Under the pieces are notes generated by a model. It had not been told where the DNA came from. It did no database searches and worked only from the letters and a program-made list of their open reading frames with translations. From Pseudomonas frederiksbergensis (GTDB taxonomy: Bacteria; Pseudomonadota; Gammaproteobacteria; Pseudomonadales; Pseudomonadaceae), in contig NZ_JQGJ02000024.1 of assembly GCF_000802155.2 (NCBI RefSeq), forward strand, positions 1 through 64,000: 64,000 bases of DNA, given 5' to 3'. Of this stretch, positions 1 through 11,706 are shown one piece after another (positions within the stretch are counted from its first letter, which is position 1; the number at the start of each line of letters is the position of its first letter). Both the position numbers and the translations under genes were made by a program.

Positions 1-3000
1 GGCGCCGTGATCAATATCGCCGCCGGCCAGACCACTGGCACCGTCGCGGTCGATACCCCGGCCAACGACGTCTATAACAACGGCAGCACCGTCAGCGCCA
101 CGATTACGGGCACAACCGGTGGCAACTTCGAGAACCTGGTGCCGAGCACCACGCCAGCCGTCACCACCATCAACGATTCGGCTGACACCACTGGCCTGAC
201 CCTGTCCGCGTCCTCCGAAGTGACCGAAGGCGGCCAGATCACCTACACCGCCACGCTGACCAACCCGGCCCAAACTCCGTTAACCGTGACCCTGAGCAAC
301 GGCGCCGTGATCAATATCGCCGCCGGCCAGACCACTGGCACTGTGGCGGTCGATACCCCGGCGAACGATGTCTACAACAACGGCAGCACCGTCAGCACCA
401 CCATTGCCGGCACGTCCGGTGGCAACTTCGAGAACCTGGTGCCGAGCACCACGCCTGCTGTCACCACCATCAACGATTCGGCTGACACCACCGACCTGAC
501 CCTGACCGCCAGCGAAACCATCACCGAAGGCGGTCAGATCACCTACACCGCCACGTTGAGCAACCCGGCACAAACGCCCGTCACCGTGACCTTGAGCAAC
601 GGCGCGGTCATCAACATCACCGCTGGCGCAACCACTGGCACCGTCGCTGTGGATACCCCGGCGAATGATGTCTATAACAACAGCAGCACCGTCAGCACCA
701 CCATCGCCGGCACCTCGGGCGGCAACTTCGAGAACCTGGTCCCAAGCACCACGCCAGCTGTCACCACGATTACTGATTCGGCTGATACTACGGACCTGAC
801 GCTGTCCGCGACGGGCACCGTTGCGGAAGGTGGTTCGATTGTTTACACCGCGACCCTGACCAACGCTGCGGGCTCGCCAGTAACCATCACCTTGAGCAAC
901 GGCGCCGTCATCAACATCGCCGCTGGCGCCAAGACCGGCACCGTAACCGTCGATGCGCCGAAGGATGACGTCTACAAGGACTCCGGCAAGGTTGAAGTCA
1001 GCATCGATAAAGCCACTGGTGGCAACTTCGAAAATCTGGTGCCGAGCACCACGCCTGCTGTCACTGACGTTACCGATACGCTCGATACTTCGACTGTCAG
1101 CCTGACTGCCACACCTTCCGTAGGCGAAGGCGGCACCGTGGTTTACACCGCTTCGGTGAACGCCCCGGTTACTGGCGCTCCGCTCGTCGTGACCCTGTCG
1201 AACGGCCAATCCATCACCATCCCCGTAGGCGAAAGCTCCGGATCGGTGAACTTCACCGCACCGAACGACGCCCTCGCTGGCGGCAGCAACCTCAGCGTCA
1301 AGATCGACGACGCCAAGGGCGGCAACTACGAAAATCTGGAAATCGATGGCAAGCCTGCGGATACCGCAGTCACCGATACCCAAGACACGACTGGCCTGAC
1401 CTTGTCCGCGACCGATACCGTTGCGGAGGGTGGTTCGATTGTTTATACCGCCACCCTGACCAACGCTGCGGGCTCGCCAGTAACCATCACCTTGAGCAAC
1501 GGCGCCGTCATCAACATCGCCGCTGGGGCCAAGACTGGCACCGTGACCGTCGACGCGCCAAAAGATGATGTCTACAAAGATTCCGGCAAGGTTGAAGTCA
1601 GCATCGATAAGGCCACCGGTGGCAACTTCGAAAACCTGGTGCCGAGCACCACGCCTGCTGTCACTGACGTTACCGATACGCTCGATACTTCGACTGTCAG
1701 CCTGACTGCCACACCTTCCGTAGGCGAAGGCGGCACCGTGGTTTACACCGCTTCGGTGAACGCTCCAGTAACTGGCGCTCCGCTCGTCGTGACCCTGTCG
1801 AACGGTCAAAGCATCACCATCCCTGTAGGCGAAAGCTCTGGATCGGTGAACTTCACCGCACCGAATGATGCCCTCGCTGGCGGCAGCAACCTCAGCGTCA
1901 AGATCGACGACGCCAAGGGTGGCAACTACGAAAACCTGGAAATCGACAGCAAACCTGCGGATACCGCAGTCACCGATACCCAAGACACGACTGGCCTGAC
2001 CTTGTCCGCGACCGATACCGTTGCGGAGGGTGGTTCGATTGTTTATACCGCCACCCTGACCAACGCTGCGGGCTCGCCAGTCACCATCACCTTGAGCAAC
2101 GGCGCCGTCATCAACATCGCTGCTGGCGCCAAGACCGGCACCGTAACCGTCGACGCGCCGAAGGATGACGTCTACAAAGACTCGGGCAAAGTCGAAGTCA
2201 GCATCGATAAAGCCACCGGTGGCAACTTCGAGAATTTGGTGCCGAGCACGGCACCTGCCGTAACCGACGTCACCGACACCCTGGACACCAGCACCGTTTC
2301 GCTCACCGCGACTTCGACGGTTGGCGAAGGCGGCACCGTGGTTTACACCGCTTCGGTAAACGCTCCAGTAACTGGCGCTCCGCTCGTCGTGACCCTGTCG
2401 AACGGTCAAAGCATCACCATCCCTGTAGGCGAAAGCTCTGGATCGGTGAACTTCACCGCACCGAACGACGCCCTCGCTGGCGGCAGCAACCTCAGCGTCA
2501 AGATCGACGACGCCAAGGGCGGCAACTACGAAAATCTGGAAATCGACGGCAAGCCTGCGGATACCGCAGTCACCGACACCCAAGACACGACTGGCCTGAC
2601 CTTGTCCGCGACCGATACCGTTGCGGAGGGTGGTTCGATTGTTTACACCGCCACCCTGACCAACGCCGCAGGCTCGCCAGTAACCATCACCTTGAGCAAC
2701 GGCGCCGTCATCAACATCGCCGCCGGCGCCAAGACTGGCACCGTGACCGTCGATGCACCGAAGGATGACGTCTACAAGGACTCCGGCAAAGTTGAAGTCA
2801 GCATCGATAAAGCCACCGGTGGCAACTTCGAAAACCTGGTGCCGAGCACTGCACCTGCCGTTACCGACGTCACGGACACCCTGGACACCAGCACCGTTTC
2901 GCTCACCGCGACTTCGACGGTTGGCGAAGGCGGCACCGTGGTTTACACCGCGTCGGTGAACGCCCCGGTAACTGGCGCTCCGCTCGTTGTAACCCTGAGC

Positions 3001-6000
3001 AACGGCCAATCCATCACCATCCCCGTTGGCGAAAGCTCCGGCTCGGTGAACTTCACCGCACCAAACGATGCCCTCGCTGGCGGCAGCAACCTCAGCGTCA
3101 AGATCGACGACGCCAAGGGCGGCAACTACGAAAACCTGGAGATCGACGGCAAGCCTGCCGACACGACCGTTACGGACGTTCAAGACACGACTGGCCTGAC
3201 CCTCTCGGCAACGGACACCGTCGCCGAGGGCGGCTCCATCGTTTACACCGCCACCCTGACCAACGCCGCAGGTTCGCCGGTCACCATCACCCTGAGCAAC
3301 GGCGCCGTCATCAACATCGCCGCCGGCGCCAAGACTGGCACCGTGACCGTCGACGCGCCGAAGGACGATGTCTACAAAGATTCCGGCAAGGTTGAAGTCA
3401 GCATCGACAAGGCCATTGGTGGCAATTTCGAAAATCTGGTGCCGAGCACCACGCCTGCTGTCACTGACGTTACCGATACGCTCGATACTTCGACTGTCAG
3501 CCTGACTGCCACACCTTTCATAGGCGAAGGCGGCACCGTGGTTTACACCGTTTCGGTGAACGCCCCGGTAACTGGCGCTCCGCTCGTCGTGACGTTGAGC
3601 AACGGCCAATCCATCACCATCCCTGTAGGCGAAAGCTCCGGCTCGGTGAACTTCACCGCACCGAACGACGCCCTCGCTGGCGGCAGCAACCTCAGCGTCA
3701 AGATCGACGACGCCAAGGGCGGCAACTACGAAAATCTGGAAATCGACGGCAAGCCTGCGGATACCGCAGTCACCGACACCCAAGACACGACTGGCCTGAC
3801 CTTGTCCGCGACCGATACCGTTACGGAGGGTGGTTCGATTGTTTATACCGCCACCCTGACCAACGCCGCAGGCTCGCCAGTAACCATCACCCTGAGCAAC
3901 GGCGCCGTCATCAACATCGCCGCCGGCGCCAAGACTGGCACCGTGACCGTCGATGCACCGAAGGATGACGTCTACAAGGACTCCGGCAAAGTTGAAGTCA
4001 GCATCGATAAAGCCACCGGTGGCAACTTCGAGAATTTGGTGCCGAGCACGGCACCTGCCGTAACCGACGTCACGGACACCCTGGACACCAGCACCGTTTC
4101 GCTCACCGCGACTTCGACGGTTGGCGAAGGCGGCACCGTGGCTTACACCGCTTCGGTAAACGCTCCAGTAACTGGCGCTCCGCTCGTAGTGACGTTGAGC
4201 AACGGCCAGTCCATCACCATCCCCGTTGGCGAAAGCTCCGGCTCGGTGAACTTCACCGCACCGAACGACGCCCTCGCTGGCGGCAGCAACCTCAGCGTCA
4301 AGATCGACGACGCCAAGGGCGGCAACTACGAAAACCTGGAGATCGACGGCAAACCTGCGGATACCGCAGTCACCGATACCCAAGACACGACTGGCCTGAC
4401 CTTGTCCGCGACCGATACCGTTGCGGAGGGTGGTTCGATTGTTTATACCGCCACCCTGACCAACGCTGCGGGCTCGCCAGTCACCATCACCTTGAGCAAC
4501 GGCGCCGTCATCAACATCGCTGCTGGCGCCAAGACCGGCACCGTAACCGTCGACGCGCCGAAGGACGACGTCTACAAGGACTCCGGCAAAGTCGAAGTCA
4601 GCATCGATAAAGCCACTGGTGGCAACTTCGAAAACCTGGTGCCGAGCACGGCACCTGCCGTAACCGACGTCACCGACACCCTGGACACCAGCACCGTTTC
4701 GCTCACCGCGACTTCGACGGTTGGCGAAGGCGGCACCGTGGTCTACACCGCTTCGGTGAACGCCCCGGTAACTGGCGCTCCGCTCGTAGTGACGTTGAGC
4801 AACGGCCAGTCCATCACCATCCCCGTTGGCGAAAGCTCCGGCTCGGTGAACTTCACCGCACCAAATGATGCCCTCGCTGGCGGCAGCAACCTCAGCGTCA
4901 AGATCGACGATGCCAAGGGCGGCAACTACGAAAATCTGGAAATCGACGGCAAGCCTGCGGATACCGCAGTCACCGACACCCAAGACACGACTGGCCTGAC
5001 CTTGTCCGCGACCGATACCGTTGCGGAGGGTGGTTCGATTGTTTATACCGCCACCCTGACCAACGCTGCGGGCTCGCCAGTCACCATCACCTTGAGCAAC
5101 GGCGCCGTCATCAACATCGCTGCTGGCGCCAAGACCGGCACCGTAACCGTCGACGCGCCGAAGGACGACGTCTACAAGGACTCCGGCAAAGTCGAAGTCA
5201 GCATCGATAAAGCCACTGGTGGCAACTTCGAAAATCTGGTGCCGAGCACCACGCCTGCTGTCACTGACGTTACCGATACGCTCGATACTTCGACTGTCAG
5301 CCTGACTGCCACACCTTCCGTAGGCGAAGGCGGCACCGTGGTTTACACCGTTTCGGTGAACGCCCCGGTAACTGGCGCTCCGCTCGTCGTGACGTTGAGC
5401 AACGGCCAATCCATCACCATCCCCGTAGGCGAAAGCTCCGGCTCGGTGAACTTCACCGCACCGAATGATGCCCTCGCTGGCGGCAGCAACCTCAGCGTCA
5501 AGATCGACGACGCCGAGGGTGGCAACTACGAAAACCTGGAAATCGACGGCAAGCCTGCCGACACGACCGTTACGGACGTTCAAGACACGACTGGCCTGAC
5601 CCTCTCGGCAACGGATACCGTCGCCGAGGGCGGCTCCATCGTTTACACCGCGACTTTGACCAACGCCGCAGGCTCGCCAGTAACCATCACCCTGAGCAAC
5701 GGCGCGGTGATCAACATCGCCGCTGGGGCCAAGACTGGCACCGTGACCGTCGATGCGCCAAAAGATGATGTCTACAAAGATTCCGGCAAGGTTGAAGTCA
5801 GCATCGATAAGGCCACTGGCGGCAACTTCGAAAACCTGGTGCCGAGCACTGCACCTGCCGTTACCGACGTCACGGACACCCTAGACACCAGCACCGTTTC
5901 GCTCACCGCGACTTCGACGGTTGGCGAAGGCGGCACCGTGGTTTACACCGCTTCGGTAAACGCTCCAGTAACTGGCGCCCCGCTCGTTGTAACCCTGAGC

Positions 6001-7080
6001 AACGGCCAATCCATCACCATCCCCGTAGGCGAAAGCTCCGGCTCGGTGAACTTCACCGCACCAAATGATGCCCTCGCTGGCGGCAGCAACCTCAGCGTCA
6101 AGATCGACGACGCCAAGGGCGGCAACTACGAAAACCTGGAGATCGACGGCAAGCCTGCCGGCACCACTGTTACCGATGTGCAGGACACCACCGGCCTGAG
6201 CCTGAGCGCCACCGGTTCGGTCGCCGAGGGTGGCCAGATCACCTACACCGCGACCCTGACCAACGCTGCCGGTTCGCCGGTCACTATCACCCTGAGCAAC
6301 GGCGCCGTCATCAACATCGCCGCCGGCGCCAAGACTGGTACCGTAACCGTCGATGCGCCGAAGGATGATGTCTACAAAGATTCCGGCAAGGTTGAAGTCA
6401 GCATCGACAAGGCCACCGGTGGCAACTTCGAAAACCTGGTGCCGAGCACTGCACCTGCCGTTACCGATGTCACCGACACCCTGGACACCAGCACCGTTTC
6501 GCTCACCGCGACTTCGACGGTTGGCGAAGGTGGCACCGTGGTTTACACCGCTTCGGTAAACGCTCCAGTAACTGGCGCCCCGCTCGTTGTAACCCTGAGC
6601 AACGGCCAATCCATCACCATCCCCGTAGGCGAAAGCTCCGGCTCGGTGAACTTCACCGCACCAAATGATGCCCTCGCTGGCGGCAGCAACCTCAGCGTCA
6701 AGATCGACGACGCCAAGGGCGGCAACTACGAAAACCTGGAGATCGACGGCAAGCCTGCCGGCACCACTGTTACCGATGTGCAGGACACCACCGGCCTGAG
6801 CCTGAGCGCCACCGGTTCGGTCGCCGAGGGTGGCCAGATCACCTACACCGCGACCCTGACCAACGCTGCCGGTTCGCCTGTCACCGTGACGCTGAGCAAC
6901 GGCGCCGTCATCAACATCGCCGCCGGCGCCAAGACTGGCACCGTGACCGTCGACGCGCCAAAAGACGACGTCTACAAGGACTCCGGCAGTGTCGAGGCAA
7001 CGATCAAGACGGCCACTGGCGGCAATTTCGAGCATCTGGTACCGAGCACCACGCCAGCGGTGACTTCCGTCACCGACACC
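1..7080 (+). repeat. In-frame 300/600-bp tandem repeat array inside lapA
   Basis: The adhesin repeats are exactly 300 bp long. The first three are of one type. From about 781 to 6780 they alternate between two types, one starting near [15 protein letters not shown] and one near [15 protein letters not shown], giving ten units of 600 bp, followed by one more half unit. Copies start at 781, 1381, 1981, 2581, 3181, 3781, 4381, 4981, 5581 and 6181. Some long stretches are identical between distant units while synonymous variants are shuffled, which suggests recombination or gene conversion. Copy number is likely to vary between strains and to be error-prone in short-read assemblies. Confidence 0.95.
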
Positions 7081-10000
7081 CCTGACAACACCACGGTCAG
7101 CATCACTGGAAGCACATCGGTCACCGAAGGGCAGGCGGCTACCTACACCGTCAGCCTGACGAACCCGGCGCAAACCGAGGTGACGGTGAAGATCGTCTAC
7201 AGCGGCACCGCCGCCGACGGCACGGACTTCACCGGTGTCTACACCGTGAAGATTCCGGCCAACGCCACCAGCGCCAACTTCAACGTGGCCACCCTGGACG
7301 ACAAGATCACCGAAGGCACCGAAAACTTCGTGGTCAAGATCGATTCGGCCACCGGCGGCAACTTCGAGCACCTGGCCGTCAGCGGGACCAACGGCAGCGT
7401 CAGCACCTCGATTATCGACAACGACGCGCCACCGGTACTTGACCTGGACGCCAACAACTCCAGCGGCAAGACCGGGACCGATTACCAGGTGACCTTCACC
7501 GAGGGCACCACCGGCCCAGGCGTGTCGATTGGCGATACCGACCTGAAGATTACCGACCCGGACAGCACCATGCTGACCGGCGCTACCATCGTGCTGACCA
7601 ACCGTCAGCCCGGCGATGCGCTGAACCTGGGCAACAGCGTCAACGGCATCAGCATCAACGCCAACAGCACCGACGGCAAAGTCGTCCTGACGCTGACGGG
7701 CAATGCGACGCTGGCCGACTACATGCAGCAGATCAAGAACATCAGCTTCATCAACAACAGCGAAGATCCGAGCACCGTACCGCGCATCATCACCGTGACG
7801 GTGACCGACGGCACGAGCTATTCCAACACGGCGACCACCACCGTGAACGTGGTCGGGGTCAACGACGCGCCAGTAGCCACCGGTGGCGCGGTGACGGGCA
7901 CCGAAGACACTTCGCTGGTCCTCGGCTGGTCGACGTTCGGCATCAGCGACGTGGACAGCGCCGCCGCCAGCCAGGGAGTGAAAATCACCGGTCTGCCGGG
8001 TGACGGCAAGTTGCAGTACCTGGACGGCGCGACCTGGAAGGACGTGGCTAACAACCAGACCTTCACCAAGGCCGACATCGACGCTGGCAAGCTGCGCTTT
8101 ACACCCGACGCCAACGAATCCGGCGCCAACGGCAACCCGGCCGGCGTGGGCAACCAGAAGGCCGACTACGCGCAGATCAGCTTCCAGCCAACCGACGGCC
8201 AGACGCTGGGCAATACCGGCACCGTGAAGATCGACATCACGCCTGTCGCCGACGCGCCGACCCTCAACGTAGCCGGCAACAATGTGACCTCCACCGGTTT
8301 GATCAAGGAAGTCTGGACCGGCCTGTCAGGCCTGGGCACCGATGGCAGCGGCGCGCCGTCCGGCACGCTCAAGTCGGTGATCGATGCCGCCGGCACGCCG
8401 AACAGCAGCACCACCGTGGGCAACGTCCAGAACGACGGCAACGTCAATCCGGGCACCGCGTCGAAAACTTCAGGACTGATTTTCCTCGAGGCCGGCAAGA
8501 CCTACACCTTCAGCGGCACGGGCGATGACAGCCTGCTGGTGACCATCGGTGGCAAGACCGCCGCGGCAACCACTTGGGGTGCGGGCGGCCAGTTGAACGG
8601 TTCGTTCACACCGACCACCAGCGGCTACTACACCCTGGACATCTACCACCACAACCAGACCGGCCCGGGCAGCTACGACGTGAACCTGTCGGTCAACGGC
8701 AGCGCGCCTGTGGACCTGAGCAATGCCGGCGTGCCGCTCTATACCGGTGTCGCAGATCTGGTGAATGCCGGTGTCACCGTCTCCGACCTGCACGGCACCA
8801 ACGGCGAAGGCTACTACGACGGCTTCAAGCTCAACGAAGGCGCCGAAGGCGGCAGCGTGAACCTGTCGAAGATCACCACCGCCCTGACCGACACCGACGG
8901 CTCCGAAAGCCTGAGCGTGAAGATCGGCGGCATGCCGGAAGGCAGCGTGTTGAGCGACGGCGCAGGCCACACCGCGACCGTGGGCGCCAACGGCGAAGCC
9001 TCGGTCACTGGCTGGAACCTGGGCAGCCTCAACCTGACGCCACCAACCTACTTCAACGGCCAGATCAACCTGACCGTGACCTCGACCTCCACCGAAGCCC
9101 TCGGCGGGTCGGCGACGACCATTGCACAGATCCCGGTGACAGTGCATCCAGCCGTCTACAACGCTGCGACCGCCACTTCCGGCAATGACAACGTCACTGG
9201 CACCGACGGCAACGACATCATGGTGGCCGATATCGGCGGCCTGACTGTCGTTCCCGGGGTCAACTACAACATCGCGTTCATGGTCGACAGCTCCGGCAGC
9301 ATGAGCGAATCGTCCCTTACTGCGGCCAAGAACTCGCTCACTTCGGTGTTCAATACGCTCAAGCAAAGTATGGGCAGCAATTCGGGCACGGTGAATATCT
9401 TCCTGGCGGACTTCGACAAGCAGGTCAACAAAACCGTTTCGGTCAACCTCAAGGACCCGAACGCGCTGGCATTGCTCAAGAGCGTCCTGGACTCGATGGT
9501 TTCCGGTGGCGGCACCAACTACGAAGACGTGTTCAAGACCACGGCCAACTGGTTCAAGAGCAGCGAGGCCATGAGCAACTCCGGTGCGAAGAACCTGACG
9601 TACTTCATCACCGACGGCCAGCCGACCTACTACCAGAGCGGCGAAGAGACAAACCCGACCATCTACAACGGAGTGACGCTCGACAGCCTGATCACCACCA
9701 GCAACTACAAGCTGGGCCAGACGTTCAGCGCCACGTTGGACAGCACCCACCGCGTCCAGGTCGACGAGTCAGGGAACCTCACGCTGCAGACCTGGAAAAA
9801 GTCCTGGGGCGGCTACTGGAGCGAAGAAAGCCTGGGCACGCTGCGCGCCCAAGGCGACGGCACCTATGAGCTGTCGTACCGCGACGGGACCGGCAACAGT
9901 ACCGACTCGGCGACCACCAGCAACTCCGCGAGCGCCTTCGCGCTGTTGAGTTCGGTGTCGGGCGTGGAAGCGATCGGGCTGAACAAGGACGTGACCCTGT

Positions 10001-10803
10001 CCGACCTCAAGCCCTACGACTCGGACGGCAAACCGCAAACCAACATCGACCCCAAGGACCTGGCCAACTCGATCATCGGCCACACCGAAGCGACGATGCC
10101 AGGTGCCGATACCGTCAACGGCGCGGACGGCAACGACATCCTGTTCGGCGACCTGGTGAGCTTCAACGGCATCGCCGGCGAGGGTTACCAGGCCATCCAG
10201 TCGTTTGTCGCCCAACAAAGTGGCGTGGACGCGAGCAAGGTCACCACCGCCAACGTGCACCAGTACATCACCGAGCACTACACCGCGTTCGATGTATCCG
10301 GCGCCCATGACGGCAACGACACCCTGCTGGGCGGCGCCGGCAACGACATCCTCTTCGGCCAAGGCGGTAACGACTGGCTGGACGGTGGCAAGGGCAATGA
10401 CATCCTGCTCGGCGGCAGCGGCAGCGACACGCTCATTGGCGGTAAGGGCAACGACACCCTGATCGGAGGCCTGGGCGGCGATACGTTTGTCTGGAAGTCC
10501 GGCGACACCGGCAATGATGTGATCAAGGACTTCAAGGCCGGCGACGGTGACCGGATCGACCTGCGGGACCTGTTGCAGGGCGAAACCGGCAGCACCATCG
10601 ACCACTTCCTGAAAATCAGCACGGTTGATGGCGTGTCCTCGCTGCAAGTCAGCACCACTGGCCAGTTCAACGCGGCCAACGGTGCGGCGGCGACGCCTGA
10701 TGTGACGATCAAGCTTGAGGGCAACAACTGGTCGAACGTCAACCTGAACTCGTTGATCGCCGGCAGCGACCCGACCATCAAGGTCGACCACAACAACAGC
10801 TGA
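1..10803 (+). CDS. lapA: LapA-type giant RTX adhesin, 3' part (5' end outside window)
   Basis: Large surface adhesin exported by a type I secretion system and held at the outer membrane for biofilm attachment. The reading frame is open from base 1, so the N-terminal retention module and LapG cleavage site lie upstream; 3600 residues are visible. Seen in order: Ig-like repeats of exactly 100 residues (about 1-2360), a Calx-beta-like segment (2362-2477), cadherin/VCBS-like segments (2480-2760), a PA14-like domain (about 2760-2907), a von Willebrand A domain with the MIDAS motif DSSGS (about 3095-3335), RTX nonapeptides of GGxGND type (about 3437-3497) and a C-terminal type I secretion signal region. 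The named call rests on this architecture plus lapD and lapG just downstream in the order known from P. fluorescens. The transporter genes lapEBC are expected upstream, outside the window. Confidence 0.93.
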   Translation, partial: GAVINIAAGQTTGTVAVDTPANDVYNNGSTVSATITGTTGGNFENLVPSTTPAVTTINDSADTTGLTLSASSEVTEGGQITYTATLTNPAQTPLTVTLSNGAVINIAAGQTTGTVAVDTPANDVYNNGSTVSTTIAGTSGGNFENLVPSTTPAVTTINDSADTTDLTLTASETITEGGQITYTATLSNPAQTPVTVTLSNGAVINITAGATTGTVAVDTPANDVYNNSSTVSTTIAGTSGGNFENLVPSTTPAVTTITDSADTTDLTLSATGTVAEGGSIVYTATLTNAAGSPVTITLSNGAVINIAAGAKTGTVTVDAPKDDVYKDSGKVEVSIDKATGGNFENLVPSTTPAVTDVTDTLDTSTVSLTATPSVGEGGTVVYTASVNAPVTGAPLVVTLSNGQSITIPVGESSGSVNFTAPNDALAGGSNLSVKIDDAKGGNYENLEIDGKPADTAVTDTQDTTGLTLSATDTVAEGGSIVYTATLTNAAGSPVTITLSNGAVINIAAGAKTGTVTVDAPKDDVYKDSGKVEVSIDKATGGNFENLVPSTTPAVTDVTDTLDTSTVSLTATPSVGEGGTVVYTASVNAPVTGAPLVVTLSNGQSITIPVGESSGSVNFTAPNDALAGGSNLSVKIDDAKGGNYENLEIDSKPADTAVTDTQDTTGLTLSATDTVAEGGSIVYTATLTNAAGSPVTITLSNGAVINIAAGAKTGTVTVDAPKDDVYKDSGKVEVSIDKATGGNFENLVPSTAPAVTDVTDTLDTSTVSLTATSTVGEGGTVVYTASVNAPVTGAPLVVTLSNGQSITIPVGESSGSVNFTAPNDALAGGSNLSVKIDDAKGGNYENLEIDGKPADTAVTDTQDTTGLTLSATDTVAEGGSIVYTATLTNAAGSPVTITLSNGAVINIAAGAKTGTVTVDAPKDDVYKDSGKVEVSIDKATGGNFENLVPSTAPAVTDVTDTLDTSTVSLTATSTVGEGGTVVYTASVNAPVTGAPLVVTLSNGQSITIPVGESSGSVNFTAPNDALAGGSNLSVKIDDAKGGNYENLEIDGKPADTTVTDVQDTTGLTLSATDTVAEGGSIVYTATLTNAAGSPVTITLSNGAVINIAAGAKTGTVTVDAPKDDVYKDSGKVEVSIDKAIGGNFENLVPSTTPAVTDVTDTLDTSTVSLTATPFIGEGGTVVYTVSVNAPVTGAPLVVTLSNGQSITIPVGESSGSVNFTAPNDALAGGSNLSVKIDDAKGGNYENLEIDGKPADTAVTDTQDTTGLTLSATDTVTEGGSIVYTATLTNAAGSPVTITLSNGAVINIAAGAKTGTVTVDAPKDDVYKDSGKVEVSIDKATGGNFENLVPSTAPAVTDVTDTLDTSTVSLTATSTVGEGGTVAYTASVNAPVTGAPLVVTLSNGQSITIPVGESSGSVNFTAPNDALAGGSNLSVKIDDAKGGNYENLEIDGKPADTAVTDTQDTTGLTLSATDTVAEGGSIVYTATLTNAAGSPVTITLSNGAVINIAAGAKTGTVTVDAPKDDVYKDSGKVEVSIDKATGGNFENLVPSTAPAVTDVTDTLDTSTVSLTATSTVGEGGTVVYTASVNAPVTGAPLVVTLSNGQSITIPVGESSGSVNFTAPNDALAGGSNLSVKIDDAKGGNYENLEIDGKPADTAVTDTQDTTGLTLSATDTVAEGGSIVYTATLTNAAGSPVTITLSNGAVINIAAGAKTGTVTVDAPKDDVYKDSGKVEVSIDKATGGNFENLVPSTTPAVTDVTDTLDTSTVSLTATPSVGEGGTVVYTVSVNAPVTGAPLVVTLSNGQSITIPVGESSGSVNFTAPNDALAGGSNLSVKIDDAEGGNYENLEIDGKPADTTVTDVQDTTGLTLSATDTVAEGGSIVYTATLTNAAGSPVTITLSNGAVINIAAGAKTGTVTVDAPKDDVYKDSGKVEVSIDKATGGNFENLVPSTAPAVTDVTDTLDTSTVSLTATSTVGEGGTVVYTASVNAPVTGAPLVVTLSNGQSITIPVGESSGSVNFTAPNDALAGGSNLSVKIDDAKGGNYENLEIDGKPAGTTVTDVQDTTGLSLSATGSVAEGGQITYTATLTNAAGSPVTITLSNGAVINIAAGAKTGTVTVDAPKDDVYKDSGKVEVSIDKATGGNFENLVPSTAPAVTDVTDTLDTSTVSLTATSTVGEGGTVVYTASVNAPVTGAPLVVTLSNGQSITIPVGESSGSVNFTAPNDALAGGSNLSVKIDDAKGGNYENLEIDGKPAGTTVTDVQDTTGLSLSATGSVAEGGQITYTATLTNAAGSPVTVTLSNGAVINIAAGAKTGTVTVDAPKDDVYKDSGSVEATIKTATGGNFEHLVPSTTPAVTSVTDTPDNTTVSITGSTSVTEGQAATYTVSLTNPAQTEVTVKIVYSGTAADGTDFTGVYTVKIPANATSANFNVATLDDKITEGTENFVVKIDSATGGNFEHLAVSGTNGSVSTSIIDNDAPPVLDLDANNSSGKTGTDYQVTFTEGTTGPGVSIGDTDLKITDPDSTMLTGATIVLTNRQPGDALNLGNSVNGISINANSTDGKVVLTLTGNATLADYMQQIKNISFINNSEDPSTVPRIITVTVTDGTSYSNTATTTVNVVGVNDAPVATGGAVTGTEDTSLVLGWSTFGISDVDSAAASQGVKITGLPGDGKLQYLDGATWKDVANNQTFTKADIDAGKLRFTPDANESGANGNPAGVGNQKADYAQISFQPTDGQTLGNTGTVKIDITPVADAPTLNVAGNNVTSTGLIKEVWTGLSGLGTDGSGAPSGTLKSVIDAAGTPNSSTTVGNVQNDGNVNPGTASKTSGLIFLEAGKTYTFSGTGDDSLLVTIGGKTAAATTWGAGGQLNGSFTPTTSGYYTLDIYHHNQTGPGSYDVNLSVNGSAPVDLSNAGVPLYTGVADLVNAGVTVSDLHGTNGEGYYDGFKLNEGAEGGSVNLSKITTALTDTDGSESLSVKIGGMPEGSVLSDGAGHTATVGANGEASVTGWNLGSLNLTPPTYFNGQINLTVTSTSTEALGGSATTIAQIPVTVHPAVYNAATATSGNDNVTGTDGNDIMVADIGGLTVVPGVNYNIAFMVDSSGSMSESSLTAAKNSLTSVFNTLKQSMGSNSGTVNIFLADFDKQVNKTVSVNLKDPNALALLKSVLDSMVSGGGTNYEDVFKTTANWFKSSEAMSNSGAKNLTYFITDGQPTYYQSGEETNPTIYNGVTLDSLITTSNYKLGQTFSATLDSTHRVQVDESGNLTLQTWKKSWGGYWSEESLGTLRAQGDGTYELSYRDGTGNSTDSATTSNSASAFALLSSVSGVEAIGLNKDVTLSDLKPYDSDGKPQTNIDPKDLANSIIGHTEATMPGADTVNGADGNDILFGDLVSFNGIAGEGYQAIQSFVAQQSGVDASKVTTANVHQYITEHYTAFDVSGAHDGNDTLLGGAGNDILFGQGGNDWLDGGKGNDILLGGSGSDTLIGGKGNDTLIGGLGGDTFVWKSGDTGNDVIKDFKAGDGDRIDLRDLLQGETGSTIDHFLKISTVDGVSSLQVSTTGQFNAANGAAATPDVTIKLEGNNWSNVNLNSLIAGSDPTIKVDHNNS

Positions 10804-10817
10804 AGCTGACACAAAAC

Positions 10818-10847
10818 CGTGGCGAGGGAGCTTGCTCCCTCGCCACG
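10818..10847. repeat. REP palindrome after lapA
   Basis: Perfect palindrome with arms CGTGGCGAGGGAGC/GCTCCCTCGCCACG, starting 15 bp after the lapA stop. It is of the REP type repeated through this window and may also act as a transcription terminator or mRNA stabiliser. Confidence 0.85.
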
Positions 10848-10920
10848 ATAAGTGTTCATACTCCCCCTAAGTTGGCTATGCTGCCCAGCATGACGCCGCT
10901 TCATACACGAGGGATGCCCG

Positions 10921-11259
10921 ATGTTTTATGTGCAACGCGATGCACAAGGCCTGCTGGTGCGCGTAGAGGCCACTGCTTACGCCGAGGCCACCGAAACCTT
11001 GCCGGCCGACAACCACGAGATCCAGGACTGGTTCGCCAACCAGGCGGTGGAAAACAGCCTCAAGCAGCTCAAGCAGAGCGACCTGGAGATGATCCGGGTA
11101 CTCGACGACTTGATCCAGGTGCTGACCACCAAAGGCGTCATCCGCGTCACCGATCTGCCAGCCGCGGCCCAGGCCAAGCTGATGGACCGCAACCAGGCCC
11201 GTGAAGCCTTGGGAGGGCTGAGCCGGTTGATCGATGATGATGAGAAGGGGTTGATCTAG
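10921..11259 (+). CDS. Conserved hypothetical protein between lapA and lapD
   Basis: A 112-residue soluble acidic protein with no signal peptide or membrane segment. It begins MFYVQRDAQGLLVRVEA, followed by a mostly helical body rich in Leu, Gln and Asp, and ends in an acidic LIDDDEKGL tail. From memory, homologues in this position are often mislabelled 'tryptophan synthase subunit beta', a name nothing in the sequence supports. A GAGGGA ribosome site sits upstream. The gene lies alone between the lapA REP and an intergenic repeat. Its conserved place next to lapA/lapD hints at, but does not prove, a link to adhesion. Confidence 0.75.
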   Translation: MFYVQRDAQGLLVRVEATAYAEATETLPADNHEIQDWFANQAVENSLKQLKQSDLEMIRVLDDLIQVLTTKGVIRVTDLPAAAQAKLMDRNQAREALGGLSRLIDDDEKGLI

Positions 11260-11706
11260 GCTGCCACGTCGCTCCAGGCAGTACACGGCGCCCTCGCCAC
11301 AAACTTTTGGTGTCTGGGCTGACGCCTTCGCGAGCAGGCTTGCTCCCCAGGGGAGAACCGCGATCACCAAGGAAACAGGTCTGCTTCAGGCCGCCTCGTC
11401 CAGCTTTTGATCTGCCAGGCCCCGTTAACCACGATGGCCGAACGCAGGCATTGCGTAGTGGGCATCCCGGCATGGATGCCGGGATAGCCGCGCTGGGCCA
11501 TGGATGGCCCTTCGCGGCGGGCCCACGAAGCAATGCCGGAGAGAGGGCATGCCGAGCCTAGGCGAGGCACCGAGTGGTGGGGCAAGCCTTTTTTGCTTAC
11601 TTTTTTTGGCGTCTGAAAAAAAGTGAGTCGCCGTAAGGGCGAAACCCTAAGCCGCCGTGACCGAAGCAACGGATATGTACCCGGTCAAAAACCTAACCAA
11701 CAACCA
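11260..11706. repeat. Non-coding region with REP and a repeat-like structured element
   Basis: There is no convincing gene in these 447 bp. A REP-type palindrome lies at about 11327-11348. From about 11430 to 11700 the sequence has several hairpins (for example CCCGGCAT/ATGCCGGG around 11465-11485) and ends in a stretch, AAAAAAAGTGAGTCGCCGTA and what follows, that I recognise as widely repeated between genes of the P. fluorescens group. I infer a dispersed non-coding repeat. No transposase is visible. Confidence 0.5.

Noticed and set aside
280-5583. Very long open frame (over 1700 codons) on the minus strand across the lapA repeats
   Set aside because: It mirrors the repeat unit of lapA in the opposite frame. 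Codon bias of the plus-strand repeats keeps the antisense frame open in every copy; there is no start context and the product has low complexity.
2753-7469. Many short antisense and overlapping frames of 60-70 codons recurring every 600 bp
   Set aside because: They repeat with the lapA units and are by-products of the repeat.
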